Shown: positions 47,547 to 59,529 of the stretch, piece after piece
Position numbering within the stretch: position 1 is the first letter of the stretch
Layout: every line of letters starts with the position of its first letter
Assembly (NCBI GenBank): GCA_011799875.1
Contig: CM022302.1
Span: 186,302,942-186,366,941 of the forward strand
Direction: 5' to 3'
DNA length: 64,000 bases
Origin: Thinopyrum elongatum
Lineage: Eukaryota > Streptophyta > Magnoliopsida > Poales > Poaceae
Made by a program: the position numbers and the translations under genes
The notes under the pieces: generated by a model
What the model was told of the DNA's origin: nothing
Database searches by the model: none
What the model saw: only the letters and a program-made list of their open reading frames with translations

Positions 47547-48256
47547 CCTATTTTGTCACTTTCATATACTAGTGGGAATTTTTCATTATATAACTTGGCT
47601 TGTATATTCCAATGATGGGCTTCCTCAAATTGCCCTAGGTCTTCGTGAGCAAGTGAGTTGGATGCACACCCACTTGGTTTCCTTTTGAGCTTTCATACAT
47701 TTATAGCTCTAGTGCATCTGTTGCATGGCAATCCCTACTCACTTGCATCGATATCAATTGAAGGGCATCTTCATAGCCCATTAATTTGCCTAGTTGATGT
47801 GAGACTTTCTCCTTCTTTTTGTCTTCTCCACAACCACTATATTCTATTCCACTTATAGTGCTATATCCATGGCTCACGCTCATGTATTGCGTGAATGTTG
47901 AAAAAGTTTGAGAACACCAAAAGTATGAAACAATTGCTTGGCTTGTCATCGGGGTTGTGCATAATGAAATACTTTGTGTGATGAAGATGGAGCATAGCCA
48001 AACTATATGATTTTGTAGGCATAACTTTCTTTGGCCATGATATTTTGAGAAGACATGATTGCTTTATTAGTATGCTTGAAGTATTATTGTTTTTATGTCA
48101 ATATTAAAGTTTTGTTTTGAATCTTATGGATATGAATATTCTTGCCACAATAAAGAAAATTGCATTGATAAATATGTTAGGTAGCATTCCACATCAAAAT
48201 TTTGTTTTTATCATTTACCTCCTCGAGGACGAGCAGGAATTAAGCTTAGGGATGCT
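47547..48256 (+). other. Gypsy-1 internal region after CACTA-1
   Basis: Continues the Gypsy-1 internal sequence from the CCT duplication (TCACTTTCATATACTAGTGG) to the 3' LTR. Non-coding. Ends with GACGAGCAGGAATTAAGC, as usual before LTRs of this family. Confidence 0.8.
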
Positions 48257-49819
48257 TGATACGTCTCCAACGTATCTATAATTTTTTATTGTTCCATGCT
48301 ATTATATTATCTATTTTGGATGTTTTATATGCATTAATATGCTATTTTATATTATTTTTGGGACAAACCTATTAACCTAGAGCCCACTGCCAGTTTCTGT
48401 TTTTCCTTGTTTTTGACTTTTACAGAAAAGGAATATCAAATGGAGTCCAAACGGAATAAAACTTTTCGATGATTTTCCTTGGACCAGAAGACACCCAGGA
48501 AACTTGGGGAAAGGGCCAGAGGAGTCCTGAGGAGGCCACAAGCCTCTAGGGCGTGCCCCCTGGCTTGTGGGCCCCTCGAGGGTCCTCTAACCCTAATTTC
48601 AACTCTATATATTCTCAAATATTCCCCGAACATCAGAAGCGTCCACAAAAATACTTTTCCGCCACCGCAAGCTTCTGTTCCCGTGAGATCCCATCTTGGG
48701 GCCTTTTTCGGTGATCTGCCGGAGGGGGATTTGATCACGGAGGGCCTCTACATCAACCTTGCTGCCCTTTCGATGATGTGTGAGTAGTTTACCATAGACC
48801 TACGGGTCCATAGCAAGTAGCTAGATGGCTTCTTCTCTCTCTTTGATCTTCAATATAATGTTCTCCTTGATGTTCTTGGAGATCTATTCGATGTAATCTT
48901 CTTTTGCGGTGCGTTTGTTGAGATCCGATGAATTGTGGATTTATGATCAGATTATCTATGAATATTATTTGAGTCTTCTCTGAACTCTTTTATGCATCAT
49001 TAAGATATCTTTTTATTTCTCTTCGAACTATCGGTTTGGTTTGGCCAACTAGATTGGTTTTTCTTGCAATGGGACAGGTGCTTAGTTTTGGGTTCAATCT
49101 TGCGGTGTCCTCACCCAGTGACAGAAGGGGTAGCGAGGCACGTATTGCATTGTTGCCATCAAGGATAAAAAGATGGCGTTTATATCATATTGCTTGAGTT
49201 TATCCCTCTACATCATGTCATCTTACTTAAAGCATTGCTCTGTTCTTATGAACTTAATACTCTAGATGTAGGCAGGAGTCGGTCGATGTGTGGAGTAATA
49301 GTAGTAGATGCAGGCAAGAGTCGGTCTACTTGTCACGGACGTGATGCCTATATTCATGAGCATTGCCTTAGATATCGTCATAATTATGCACTTTTCTATC
49401 AATTGCTCAACAGTAATTTGTTTACCCACCGTATGCTATCTTCAAGAGAGAAGCCTCTAGTGAAACCTATGGCCCCTGGGTCTATTTTCCATCATATATT
49501 TTTGCAGATCTATAAATCAATAAACCCAAAAATACCTTGCTGTAATTTATTTATATTTACTTTAGTTTGCTCTTTTATTTATCTTTTATACCTATCTCTA
49601 TTAGATCTCACTCTTGTTCGTGACCGTGAAGGGATTGACAACCCCTTTTTCGTGTTGTGTGCAAGTGTTTGTTAGTTTGTGCAGGTGCATATATTGGAGA
49701 CTTGCTTGTGCCTCCTACTGGATTGATACCTTGGTTCTTAACTGAGGGAAATACTTATCTCTACTTTGCTGCATCACCTTTTCCTCTTCAAGGGAAAAAT
49801 CAACGCAAGCTCAAGAAGT
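48257..49819 (+). repeat. 3' LTR of Gypsy-1
   Basis: Starts TGATACGTCTCCAACG and ends CAAGAAGT at 49819. The last four expected bases (AGCA, present at 6671-6674) are missing. A TATA-like CTATATATTC lies at about 48604. Confidence 0.88.
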
Positions 49820-50231
49820 GGTTTGAGCTAGTTTGACACTGGGGGTCGACCAAGGAGGTGGCATCGCTGCAAGGCCGGATCCAATATGATAGAGTAGGCA
49901 GTCGAGTTGACCAACATGATTCAGGTCATGCTCCATTGCCGCATCCTGCCCTTTCCAGATCGGACCACCCCAAATGTGGGCTTACAAGCCCGAGGACCCC
50001 GCCACCGTGCTCAACTTCTACCACACTTCCAACACCCACTATGGAAGGTGCTATTCAAGCCGCAGAATGATTGGCCGGCCAAGGAGGAAGACCGCAACCT
50101 CAATGCTGCCAACCCCCCTTGCGAGGTATGATATATTTTACTCTTATATTTGGATGTTCCCTTTTTGACGAAGCATTTAACTCCCTTTTCTGCCATCCGC
50201 AGAGCTGGCTGAAGAAAGCGGAGTGGATCGA
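49820..50231 (+). pseudogene. Exon fragment of a grass transposon-associated gene, with an intron
   Basis: Between the two inverted LTRs lies a 412-bp segment with IQVMLHCRILPFPDR in one frame and MWAYKPEDPATVLNFYH in another. This resembles a protein segment commonly seen in grass transposon-derived ORFs, here with at least one frameshift. NDWPAKEEDRNLNAANPPCE is followed by an apparent intron of 77 bp (GTATGATATA at 50126, ending CCGCAG at 50202), then SWLKKAEWI. The true parent family was not identified. It is probably part of the host sequence into which the Gypsy elements jumped. Confidence 0.45.
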
Positions 50232-51822
50232 TGCTACTTCTTGAGCTTGCGTTGTTTTTTCCCTTGAAGAGGAAAGGGTGATGCAGAAAAGAAGAGATAA
50301 CTATTTCCCTTAGTTAAGAACTAAGGTATCGATCCAGTAGGAGGCACAAGCAAGTCCCCAATAGATGCACCTGCAAAAACTAACAAACACTTGCACACAA
50401 CGCGAAAAAGGGGTTGTCAATCCCTTCATGGTCACTTGCAAGAGTGAGATCTAATAGAGATAGATATAAAAGATAAGTAAACGCCAAAATAAAGTAAATA
50501 TAAATAAATTGCAGCAAGGTATATTTGGGTTTTTAGTTTTATAGATCTGAAAATATATGATGGAAAATAGACCCGGGGGCCATAGGTTTCACTAGAGGCT
50601 TCTCTCTTGAAGATAGCATACGGTGGGTAAACAAATTACTGTTGAGCAATTGATAGAAAAGCGCATAGTTATGACGATATCCAAGGCAATGATCATGAAT
50701 ATAGGCATCACGTCCATGACAAGTAGACCGACTCCTGCCTGCATCTACTACTGTTACTCCACACATCAACCGCTATCCAGCATGAATATAGGCAATGATC
50801 TAGTGTATTAAGTTGACAAGAACGGAGTAACGCCTTAAGCAAGATGACATGATGTAGAGGGATAAAGTTAAGCAATATGATATAAACCCCATCTTTTTAT
50901 CCTTAGTGGCAACAATACAAATACGTGTCTCGCTACCCCTACTGTCACTGGGTGAGGACACTGCAAGATTGAACCCATCACAAAGCACCTCTCCCATGGC
51001 AAGAAAAACCAATCTAGTTGGCCAAACCAAATGGATATATCAGAGAGAAATACAAAGCTATCTTAATCATGCATAAAAGAGTTCAAAGAAGACTCAAATA
51101 ATATTCATAGATAATCTGATCATAAATCCACAATTCATCGAATCTCAACAAACGCACCGCCAAAGAAGATTACATCGAATAGAACTCCAAGAAAATCGAG
51201 GAGAACATTGTATTGAAGATCAAAGAGAGAGAAGAAGCCATCTAGCTACTAGCTATGGGCCCGTAGGTCTGTAGTAAACTACTCACACATCATCGGAAGG
51301 GCAGCAAGGTTGGTGTAGAGGCCCTCCGTGATCAAATCCCCCTCCGGCGGAGTACCGGAAAAAGCCCCAAGATGGGATCTCACGAGAATAGAAGCTTGCG
51401 GCGGCGGAAAAGTATTTTTGGTGTGCCCTCTGATGTAGGGGGAATATTTGGGTATTTATGAAGCTAGGATTAGGGTTAGGAGGTCCTCGGGGGCCCACAA
51501 GCCTAGGAGGCGCCCCCCTGGGGCGCGCCCCTAGGGCTTGTGGCCCCCTCGTGGGTCTTCTGGCGTCTTCCCAAAGCTTCATGTGTTTCTTCTGGTCAAA
51601 AAAAATTATCATAAAGTTTTATTCCATTTGGACTCCGTTTGGTATTGATTTTCTGTAAAAGACAAAAACAAGAAAAAACAACAACTGGCATTGTACACTA
51701 GGTTAATAGGTTAGTCCCAAAAAATGATATAAAATAGCATGTTAATGCATATAAAACATCCAAGATAGATAATATAATAGCATGGAATAATAAAAAATTA
51801 GAGATATGTTGGAGACGTATCA
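50232..51822 (-). repeat. 3' LTR of Gypsy-2
   Basis: 1591 bp. On the minus strand TGATACGTCTCCAACATATC...CAAGAAGTAGCA. Inverse of 48257-49819. Followed at 51823 by AGCATCCCCAAGCTTAATTC, the inverted pre-LTR phrase. Confidence 0.92.
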
Positions 51823-52516
51823 AGCATCCCCAAGCTTAATTCCTGCTTGTCCTTGAGTAGGTAAATGATAAAAACAGAATTTTTGATGTGGAATGCTACC
51901 TAACATATTTGTCAATGTAATTTTCTTTATCGTGGCATGAATATTCAGATCCATAAGATTCAAAACAAAAGTTTAATATTGATATAAAAAAAATACTTCA
52001 AGCATACTAATAAAGCAATCATGTATTCTCAAAATATCATGGCTAAAGAAAGTTATCCCTACAAAATCATATAATCTTGTCATGCTCTATCTTCATCACA
52101 CAAAGTATTTATCATGCACAACCCCGATGACAAGCCGAGCAATTGTTTCATACTTTTGGTGTTCTCAAGCTTTTTAAACTTTCACGCAATACATGAGCGT
52201 GAGCCATGGATATAGCACTATAGGTGGAATAAAATATGGTGGAGGCTATGAGGATAAGACAAAAAAAGGAGAAAGTCTCACATCAACTAGGCAAATTAAT
52301 GGGCTATGGAGATGCCCATCAATTGATATCGATGCAAGTGAGTAGGGATTGCCATGCAACGGATGCACTAGAGCTATAAGTGTATGAAAGCTCAAAAAGA
52401 AAACTAAGTGGGTGTGCATCCAACTTGCTTGCACATGAAGACCTAGGGCATTTGGAGGAAGCCCATCATTGGAATATACAAGCCAAGTTCTATAACGAAA
52501 AATTCCCACTAGTAAT
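51823..52516 (-). other. Gypsy-2 internal 3' region
   Basis: Inverse counterpart of 47565-48256. Non-coding. Confidence 0.8.
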
Positions 52517-52764
52517 CACTGGTACAGTGAGTTGCAATACGAACGGTTTTTAACCCCTTTCCGTGATGGCATTCTGAACCGTCGCCTAGTGAGTGTGGGT
52601 GATAGGGGGGGTCCTTCCCACACGACCCAGAAACCGTCAGGGATAGGCCCTCCGGTCACACACGCTCGGCAAAATGAGCTCGTGTGCAACGGGCAAGCGA
52701 TCAAATACGATTATACGTACATGTATGTTAAAAAAAATACAATTATACATGCCCAATCAGTTCC

Positions 52765-52985
52765 GGTCGTAAGTACATCCCAAACAGTCAGACCCAGACA
52801 AACATTTCCATTTGTATGTACATTCCACACAGTCAATCCAAGGAATACGTTTCCATTCTTATGCACATCCCACATAGTCAATCCAAGAAGTACATTTCCG
52901 TTCGTATGTACATCCCACATAGTCAATCGAGGGAAAATGTTTCCGTTCATATATACATCCCACACAGTTTTATCTATAGCCTCGT
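52765..52985. repeat. 45-bp subterminal tandem repeats of CACTA-2
   Basis: ACATCCCACA or a variant occurs at about 52774, 52819, 52864, 52909 and 52954, an exact 45-bp period. Inverse of the 47090-47310 array. Confidence 0.93.
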
Positions 52986-53347
52986 GTGTGATAGGTGTAA
53001 CGATCACACAAGCTCTGCCTCGGTTAACCGTTTGCTTTTATTCAACTACATCACACACAATTTGATGAAGAAAACTGTATGGCATTGGGCTATCCATCAC
53101 AACCGCTTTTACTGCTAGAACCGTTTGCAAAGTTCCATGACCCATTTAGTAGGTTTATTAGTTACAATTAATAATTCTAGTATTATGCAAATTCACATTT
53201 CATATCGAACAGCTGTTTGCCAATTTCATATCAGGCACATAAATATATTTTAACATCACAGTACGATAACTACCTGAAAACAACACAATACAACATATAG
53301 CTAGTTCACCTTCATAAGAATAATATTAGAACACTATATTCATTTTC

Positions 53348-54725
53348 CTAATCGAGATCAACCAGGCTCGTCTTATCCACCTCTGCTTTCAGTTTAGTAT
53401 GAACCTATTTTGCATTGAGCAACTAGGAAAGTGCCACCTCCTTCGCCAACACCATCTTAGCAAAGTCTAATTTAAAAAATCTGAGCTCATTCTCCATCTT
53501 CCTCTTTTTTTCCCGCATCTTGAAATATTCTTCAGCGTTGACAACACTTTCTCTAAGCCTATCTCTGTTCTCTTCCTCATACATGCTCTAGAGCTTTGCT
53601 AGGCACATCTTCAAAGACTGTGGCCACTCTTGATCAACCCACTCCAGGTAAGAACACTTCTGTTCATCCTATAATATTTAAAACTAGATCAGTAACAATT
53701 GTAGGGGAAATGGGTTCCTAGCAACATAGAAAATCACCAAATACATATTTTGAAAAACTAAAGAAACAGGTTAATTATGGCATATCTTCTCAAAAAGATC
53801 AATGTGCAAATAATTTCTACTGAGACAACAACCAAATTCTGAAACATCAGAAGCTATAATTAACTACAACAACGCTACAAGTTCTTAGTCATGTACTATA
53901 AATAACAAATTGAACATTTTATAAGAAAGGTAAATATAACTGCAACATCATAGCAACAGTGTTTGGATGACATCAAATTGATACTAACAGGTGTGTACAT
54001 GCACAAATTTAGTAACATAGAACTAATAGCACTAAGGTCGTCCAGTATGTATGCCAAAACCGGTGTCAAGACAACTGTTGCTACATTTCGCACTGGTGCC
54101 CTGCACTGGCGAGCCGATGCAAAGGAAAAAAATCAGGGAACCTAACTCCGGAGCACCTAGTTGCTCTGATGCCCGGGTCCTTCGTGCCCTAAAGTTTTTA
54201 GTATTTTACTGCTTGGCTGCTGGGATGTGTGGACGAAAGTTGGCTGCACAAACTGCTGAAGCGGTGCCAAATAATTTTCTAATGGCACCGCTGATGAGAT
54301 GGCAACATTTTTTAGATACTAGGTAGAAACTGTGACACAGTCTTAATGACATCCAGAATAACATAGCACAGTGACAGTGTCTGAATCACATCTAACAAAT
54401 GATTTGTAACAACGATAGTTGGGCTAACCTTCTCTGCACATGCCAGAAACTTCCTCCCATTATCCATAGATTCAAACGTAACTAACTTCACGCATGGAGA
54501 TTGATGGTGAAAACGAGCAGGCAGATCTTCAGCCACCCCACTCCATTCGTTGCAACTGATGGTCCTAGGGAGATACAAGTGGAAGAAATGACTCAAATCG
54601 ACCGCCGGGTTAAAATCCTTCATTCCAAATCATAACCCGAGAGAGAGAGAAGAGAGTCATACCCAGGTGCTGAAAGAGTCATCGTCGGAGGAGGAACCGC
54701 TGGAGACGTCATTGAAGAAGACCAT
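53348..54725 (-). pseudogene. GRF-zinc-finger-like coiled-coil gene of CACTA-2, three exons
   Basis: Exon 1 (54725-54663) MVFFNDVSSGSSSDDDSFST. Exon 2 (54617-54429) contains SPCVKLVTFESMDNGRKFLA and ends CAEK before GTTAGC. Exon 3 (53668-53348) starts after TATTATAG with DEQKCSYLEWVDQEWP, then a Lys/Glu-rich coiled coil (EEYFKMREKKRKMENELRFF). The C..H....C, GR.FLAC and C....WVD..WP pattern is that of plant GRF-type zinc fingers, which bind nucleic acid. The first expected Cys is Phe (ARFHHQ). Three TAG codons in exon 3 break the frame. Intron 1 would be only 45 bp, unusually short. Intron 2 (760 bp) has no recognised content. Confidence 0.58.
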
Positions 54726-55010
54726 GGCGACCGCGGCGGTTGGATGCGAGACGGCGAGAGCGAGGAAGCAAGTGAGGAAGCGGCTATAGCTTGGGAAGGA
54801 AGGAAGGAGAAAACAGGGGAAATGTGACTTGTGGTCAGGGAGAAACGAGGGTGGGGAGGGGGGAAGATATTTTGGTGGTAGGCCAAAAATTTCGTAAGGT
54901 GGAGGGAAACTTTGCGCGCGGTGCCGCTGGACACCATTCACTTTGAACGAATGTGTGCATCGCAAATGATTCTTCCGCTTTACGCACATGCGATGAGTTT
55001 GATCATTCAA
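54726..55010 (-). promoter_or_regulatory. Conserved promoter/leader before the GRF-like gene
   Basis: Inverse homologue of 43990-44300, including AATCATTTGCGATGCACACA, CCAAAATATCTTCCCCCTCC and CACATTTCCCCTGTTTTC. It contains one subterminal-type TTTGCGATG motif. Confidence 0.55.
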
Positions 55011-55245
55011 ATATTGGTGGAAATTTCCCTGGGTACTGTCCTCATCCACGTCATTGCATAATTTAACATAGCTTGCTAATTTGGGCACAGAAAAGAGCCT
55101 GCAGCACATAGACCAAAGTGACTGAATCGAGCAATTTTAGTAATTAAACAGAGCCAGTTGACCTAAACATTGCTCTAACAAAAGACCAACATTATAAACA
55201 AAGGCTAAGTAGGCGTAATTTTAACAAAGCCGCCACCGCGCCGCC

Positions 55246-55932
55246 CTACGCCTCGCTGGTGTAAGATGAGACTTCGATGACTTGTCCTAGCGGCATGCCG
55301 TCGTTGGTGGACTCCGCGTCCCCCCAGCTGAAGTCGACCATGTCGTCGTCCTCGTCCTCGGTGCTGCCCTCAAGGTTGTAGTACTCGTAGTAGTGGCTGC
55401 GCCAGAGCTCTCACTAGTACTCCACTCCCGATTCCTCGATGGACAGGCTCTTCTCAACCTCATCCTGAGCCACGCGCAACTCCTCCTCTCGGCGCTCCTC
55501 GATCTCCGCCGCCTCCTGCATCTCCAGCTCCTGCTTGGCGATCTCATGAGGAAGCAGGTGCTCCATGGCCTCCGCCGCCTTTTCGGACGTGGGTTGCATG
55601 CTGGATTCCGAGGTGGCTTGGAATATCTTGGCGTGTGCGTCCTCGATCTTGGCGTGGATGGCCTCGACCCGGGCCAGGGCGACATCAGCGGCACGGACGG
55701 CAGCTCGAGCGCTCTCGGCATTTGCAGCCACCGTTGCAGCAGCTACTGCAGCCGTCTCGGCTACTGCAGCTGCCCTGTCGGCTGGCCCAGATGCCCTCTC
55801 GGTGGATGCGGCCGCGCTCAATGTGGAAGCGGCCGTGCTCTCGGCGTAAGCGGCCGCGCTCTTGGCGTAGGCGACGGCGCTCAGGGAGGACGCGACCAGC
55901 ATACGGGCCCTCACGAAGTGTTTCCACGGCAT
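55246..55932 (-). pseudogene. Ala-rich coiled-coil gene of CACTA-2
   Basis: Starts MPWKHFVRARMLVASSLSAV (ATG at 55932, chosen by alignment with the CACTA-1 copy; a further in-frame ATG is 12 bp upstream). The middle has long Ala-rich helices (SARAAVRAADVALARVEAIH). An acidic helix follows (HEIAKQELEMQEAAEIEERR). Two adjacent stops, TAG TGA near 55415, interrupt it, and the frame continues LEGSTEDEDDMVDFSWGD to a TAG at 55246-55248. The neighbouring DNA up to the GRF-like gene is also homologous to CACTA-1. Function unknown; the coiled coil suggests oligomerisation. Confidence 0.6.
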
Positions 55933-56109
55933 CATTCTTAGCAAGAAGGGGTTGCGGGAATGGGGATCTGGGATTCATGGATTCGGGGGTGACCAGCACT
56001 AGAGTAGACGAAGCCGACGAAGCTTATGGAGGAAGACTTAAGTAGAACCATGAATTTTCATCGCAAACGGTCCCCTACAACAAACTGTGTGTGATGTTGT
56101 TGATATTTT

Positions 56110-58480
56110 GTATTAGCTCTGAAAGAAAATTTTGGGGTACGGTGGCAACGGATGGTGTTTTAAATGTACGAGAAAATTTGGAGTACTAATACAACTATCA
56201 TGTCAAAATTTGGAAACTTTCAGGGGTCATTTGACCTTTTTAAGACATTTAAGTGATTTTCTAGCCATTTATTTACCGTAATTCAAATTTGAACAACATG
56301 TACATGCAATAGCTAACCATAACGGTTTGAAAAGTCATATTTGAATGCTTGTGTGCGAGTTAATTCCATGTGCAGTAAATTGTATGGAATTTTCAAACAT
56401 ATTGGTGTCACGGCTCGGACACAAAGCATCGAGTGCCACGGCATTGAAATTCCAAAAAATTCAAAAATGATCAGAAACACATGAAACCTTGCTTGACATA
56501 ATGGCATGGCACCAAGATGGTGTGGTAAAAAAATTGGCCTGTTTGACGAAAGTTTGGACACACACCCCTCACAAACCGAAGCAACTCACTAGAAGGCTCA
56601 TGGTTCCAAGAGGGCACAATGCATGTTTGATGACGAACCGGCGATAGCTTCCTCTTATGGCCTTCCAAATTTTCTACAGTTAACGTGCACTAATACAACT
56701 ATCATGTCAAAATTTGGAAAATTCCAGGGGTCATTTGACCTTTTCAAGACATTTAAGTGATTTTCTAGCCATTTAATGACCGTAATTCAAATTTGAACTA
56801 CATGTAGATGCAACAGCTAACCATAATGGTTTGAAAAATCATATTTGTGTACTTGTGTGCGAGTTAATTCTATGTGCAGTAAATTGGAAGGAATTTTCAA
56901 ACATATTGGTGCCACGGCTTGGACACATGCATGGGGTGCCATGGCATTTAAATTCCAAAAAAATTAAAAATGATCATAAATACATGAAACCTTACTTGAC
57001 GTAATGGCATGCCACCAGGATGCTATGGTAAAAAAAATTGGCCTATTTGACGAAACTTTGGACACACACCCCTCACAAACCGGAGCTGCTCACTAGAAGG
57101 CTCATGGTTCCGAGAGGACACAATGCATCTTTGATGACGAACTGGCGATAGCTTCCTCTTATGGCCTTCAAAAAAATTCTACAGTTGACGTGCACTAATA
57201 CAACTGTCATGTCAAAATTTGGAAAGTTTCAGGGGTCATTTGACCTTTTTAAGACATTTAAGTGATTTTCTAGCCATTTAATGACCGTACTTCAAATTTG
57301 AACTACATGTACATGCAACAGCTAACCATAACGGTTTGAAAAATCATATTTGTGTACTTGTGTGCGAGTTAATTCCATGTGCAGTAAATTAAAAGGAATT
57401 TTCAAACATATTGGTGTCATGGCTTCGACACAAGCATGGAGTGCCATGGCATTTAAATTCTAAAAAAATAAAAAATGATCAGAAATACATGAAACCTTGC
57501 TTGACATAATGGCATGCCACCAGGATGCTGTGGTAAAAAAATTGGCATGTTTGACGAAAATTTGGACACACACCCCTCACAAACCGGAGCTACTCACTAG
57601 AAGGCTCGTGGTTTCGAGAGGACACAATGCATCTTTGATGACGAACCAGCGATATCTTCCTCTTATGGCCTTCAAAAAAAAATTATAGTTAACGTGCACT
57701 AATACAACTGCCATGTCAAAATTTGGAAAATTTCAGTGGTCATTTGACCTTTTTAAGACATTTAAGTGATTTTTTAACCATTTAATGACCGTAATTCAAA
57801 TTTGAACTACATGTATATGAAATAGCTAACCATAACAGTTTTGAAAAATCATATTTGTGTACTTGTGTGGGAGTTAATTCCATGTGCAGTAAATTGGAGG
57901 ATTCTCAAACATATTGGTGTCACGGCTTGGACACAAAGCATCGAGTGCATGCCATGGCATTTAAATTCCAAAAAAATTCAAAAATGATCAGAAACACATG
58001 AGACCTTGCTTGACGTAATTGCATGGCACCAAAATGGTGTGGTAAAAAAATTGGCATGCTTGACGAAAATTTGGACACACACCCCTCACAAACCGGAACA
58101 ACTCACTAGAAGGGGCGTGGTTCCGAGAGGGCATAATGCATGTTTGATGACGTACCGGCGATAGCTTCCTCTTATGGCCTTCGAAAAAATTCTACAGTTA
58201 ATGTGCACTAATACAACTATCATGTCAAAATTTGGAAATTCCAGGGGTCATTTGACCTTTTTAAGACATTTAATTGATTTTCTATCCATTTAATGATCGT
58301 AATTCAAATTCGAACTACATGTACATGCAACAGCTAACCATAACGGTTTGAAAAATCATATTTGTGTACTTGTTGTGTGCGAGTTAATTCCATGTGTAGT
58401 AAATTGGAAGGAAATTTCAAACATATTGGTGTCACGGCTTGGACACATGCATGGAGTGCCATGGTAACATAAAATAAGCA
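56110..58480. repeat. ~505-bp tandem array of CACTA-2
   Basis: CATGTCAAAATTTGGAAA starts at 56199, 56703, 57208, 57712 and 58221, with periods of 504, 505, 504 and 509 bp. Units carry GTAATTCAAATTTGAACTAC and CACAAACCGGAGC. The unit is homologous to the inverted CACTA-1 unit, but the arrays have homogenised separately. Confidence 0.94.
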
Positions 58481-58836
58481 TCCGTCCCTTATTTGAGGAA
58501 AGAAAGCGTAAATATCTAGCAAGACAACTGGGCCCCACATGATTGGCACTCTATTTTGCACCTCGAGGTTTGACAGGTGAGTGACGCGGGTTATTAATCA
58601 GAGGCGGTTCTGTATTGGAAACCGTCAGCTATTAAGTTCACACACGGCTTTTGCTGCGGGAATCGTGTGCAATTCAAACTATAGTACTCGTAAATTCCTA
58701 TGACCGGCGTGTATACTGTTCCCGTCGATCTAGATTCCGGACGCCAATAAATACTACCTTGCTCGCGTCGTCCCGCCTGCATTCTCATCTACATCCTCCC
58801 CTCGCTCGCCCTCTCTCTCACACACAAATCTCTGCC

Positions 58837-59450
58837 ATGGCGTCGTCGATCTGCCCACGCGCCGACGAGGAGGCGCTGCCCCCGAGGACGTTCAGTCGAA
58901 GAGCAGCGAAGAGGAGGGCCCCTATGGGCCGGCGGACGAGGTTGCGCCGGACCCACCAACTTTGGAGTGGTTTAGGGGGTAGTACAATCTTTGTCTGTTG
59001 AAATCATTGCCGCCGGCTGAGAAAGCCAGGCAAGTGGCGTTCAAGAAGGAGATGGCGGAGGAGGAAGCCAGGTACCAGGCGGCCTGTGAAGCCCGTGAGG
59101 CCGCCTGGAAAAAGGAGGCGATGGAGCTTTGGGGGCGGGCGCGTCATCATGTGGAGGAGGTGTACGAAGACGGGTACTTCGCGAGGAAGGTCAAAGGCGC
59201 TAGGTGCCTCATCGCTGCATGGAGGTGGGCCGATAACCTCCAGCATGCCACCGATGAGGAGCTTCGGCGGGCGCCCAACAAAATGGCAAGATCGTTCGCG
59301 CTCGTCCGCCAGCAAGAGGCAGATCGGTACGTCAAGCGCTGCGAGGCGGAGGAGGCGGAGTACTGCCTCCGCGCTGGGAAGACGCCGTGCACCGGGGAGC
59401 TGCTGGCGAGGGGCTGCCGGAATACTGCCCCCAGGAGGGATTATTAGTTT
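58837..59450 (+). pseudogene. CACTA-2 divergent charged ORF
   Basis: ATG at 58837 (MASSICPRADEEALPPRTFS) follows CAATAAATACTACC (about 58745), a possible TATA box, and a CT-rich leader. A frameshift then gives SKSSEEEGPYGPADEVAPDP, one TAG (about 58975), and an open run KSLPPAEKARQVAFKKEMAE to the TAG at 59445-59447. The body is Glu/Ala/Arg-rich and helical, with WRWADNLQHATDEELRRAP near the middle. It points away from the rest of the element, like the minus-strand gene at 39538-40137 in CACTA-1, but the sequences are not clearly related. No domain recognised. Confidence 0.48.
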
Positions 59451-59529
59451 TAGTATTGTTCGTCTTCAATTTTATGCATTGTACATGGTAGTTAAGTATC
59501 ATCACGTATAAGTGATGATATTATATATA

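Larger units (their letters stand above)
6033..49819 (+). mobile_element. Gypsy-1: non-autonomous Ty3/Gypsy element (WHAM/Sabrina-like), split by CACTA-1
   Basis: Visible parts: the 3' portion of the 5' LTR (6033-6674), primer-binding site, gag-protease (6914-8973), a non-coding internal region up to 11096, then after CACTA-1 the remaining internal region from 47547 and the 3' LTR (48257-49819). Joined across the CCT duplication, the two internal halves read through smoothly, and this is confirmed by the related Gypsy-2 copy at the right. No RT, RNase H or integrase is present. The element therefore looks non-autonomous and would have depended on enzymes from a related element. The family name is recognition only. 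Confidence 0.85.
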
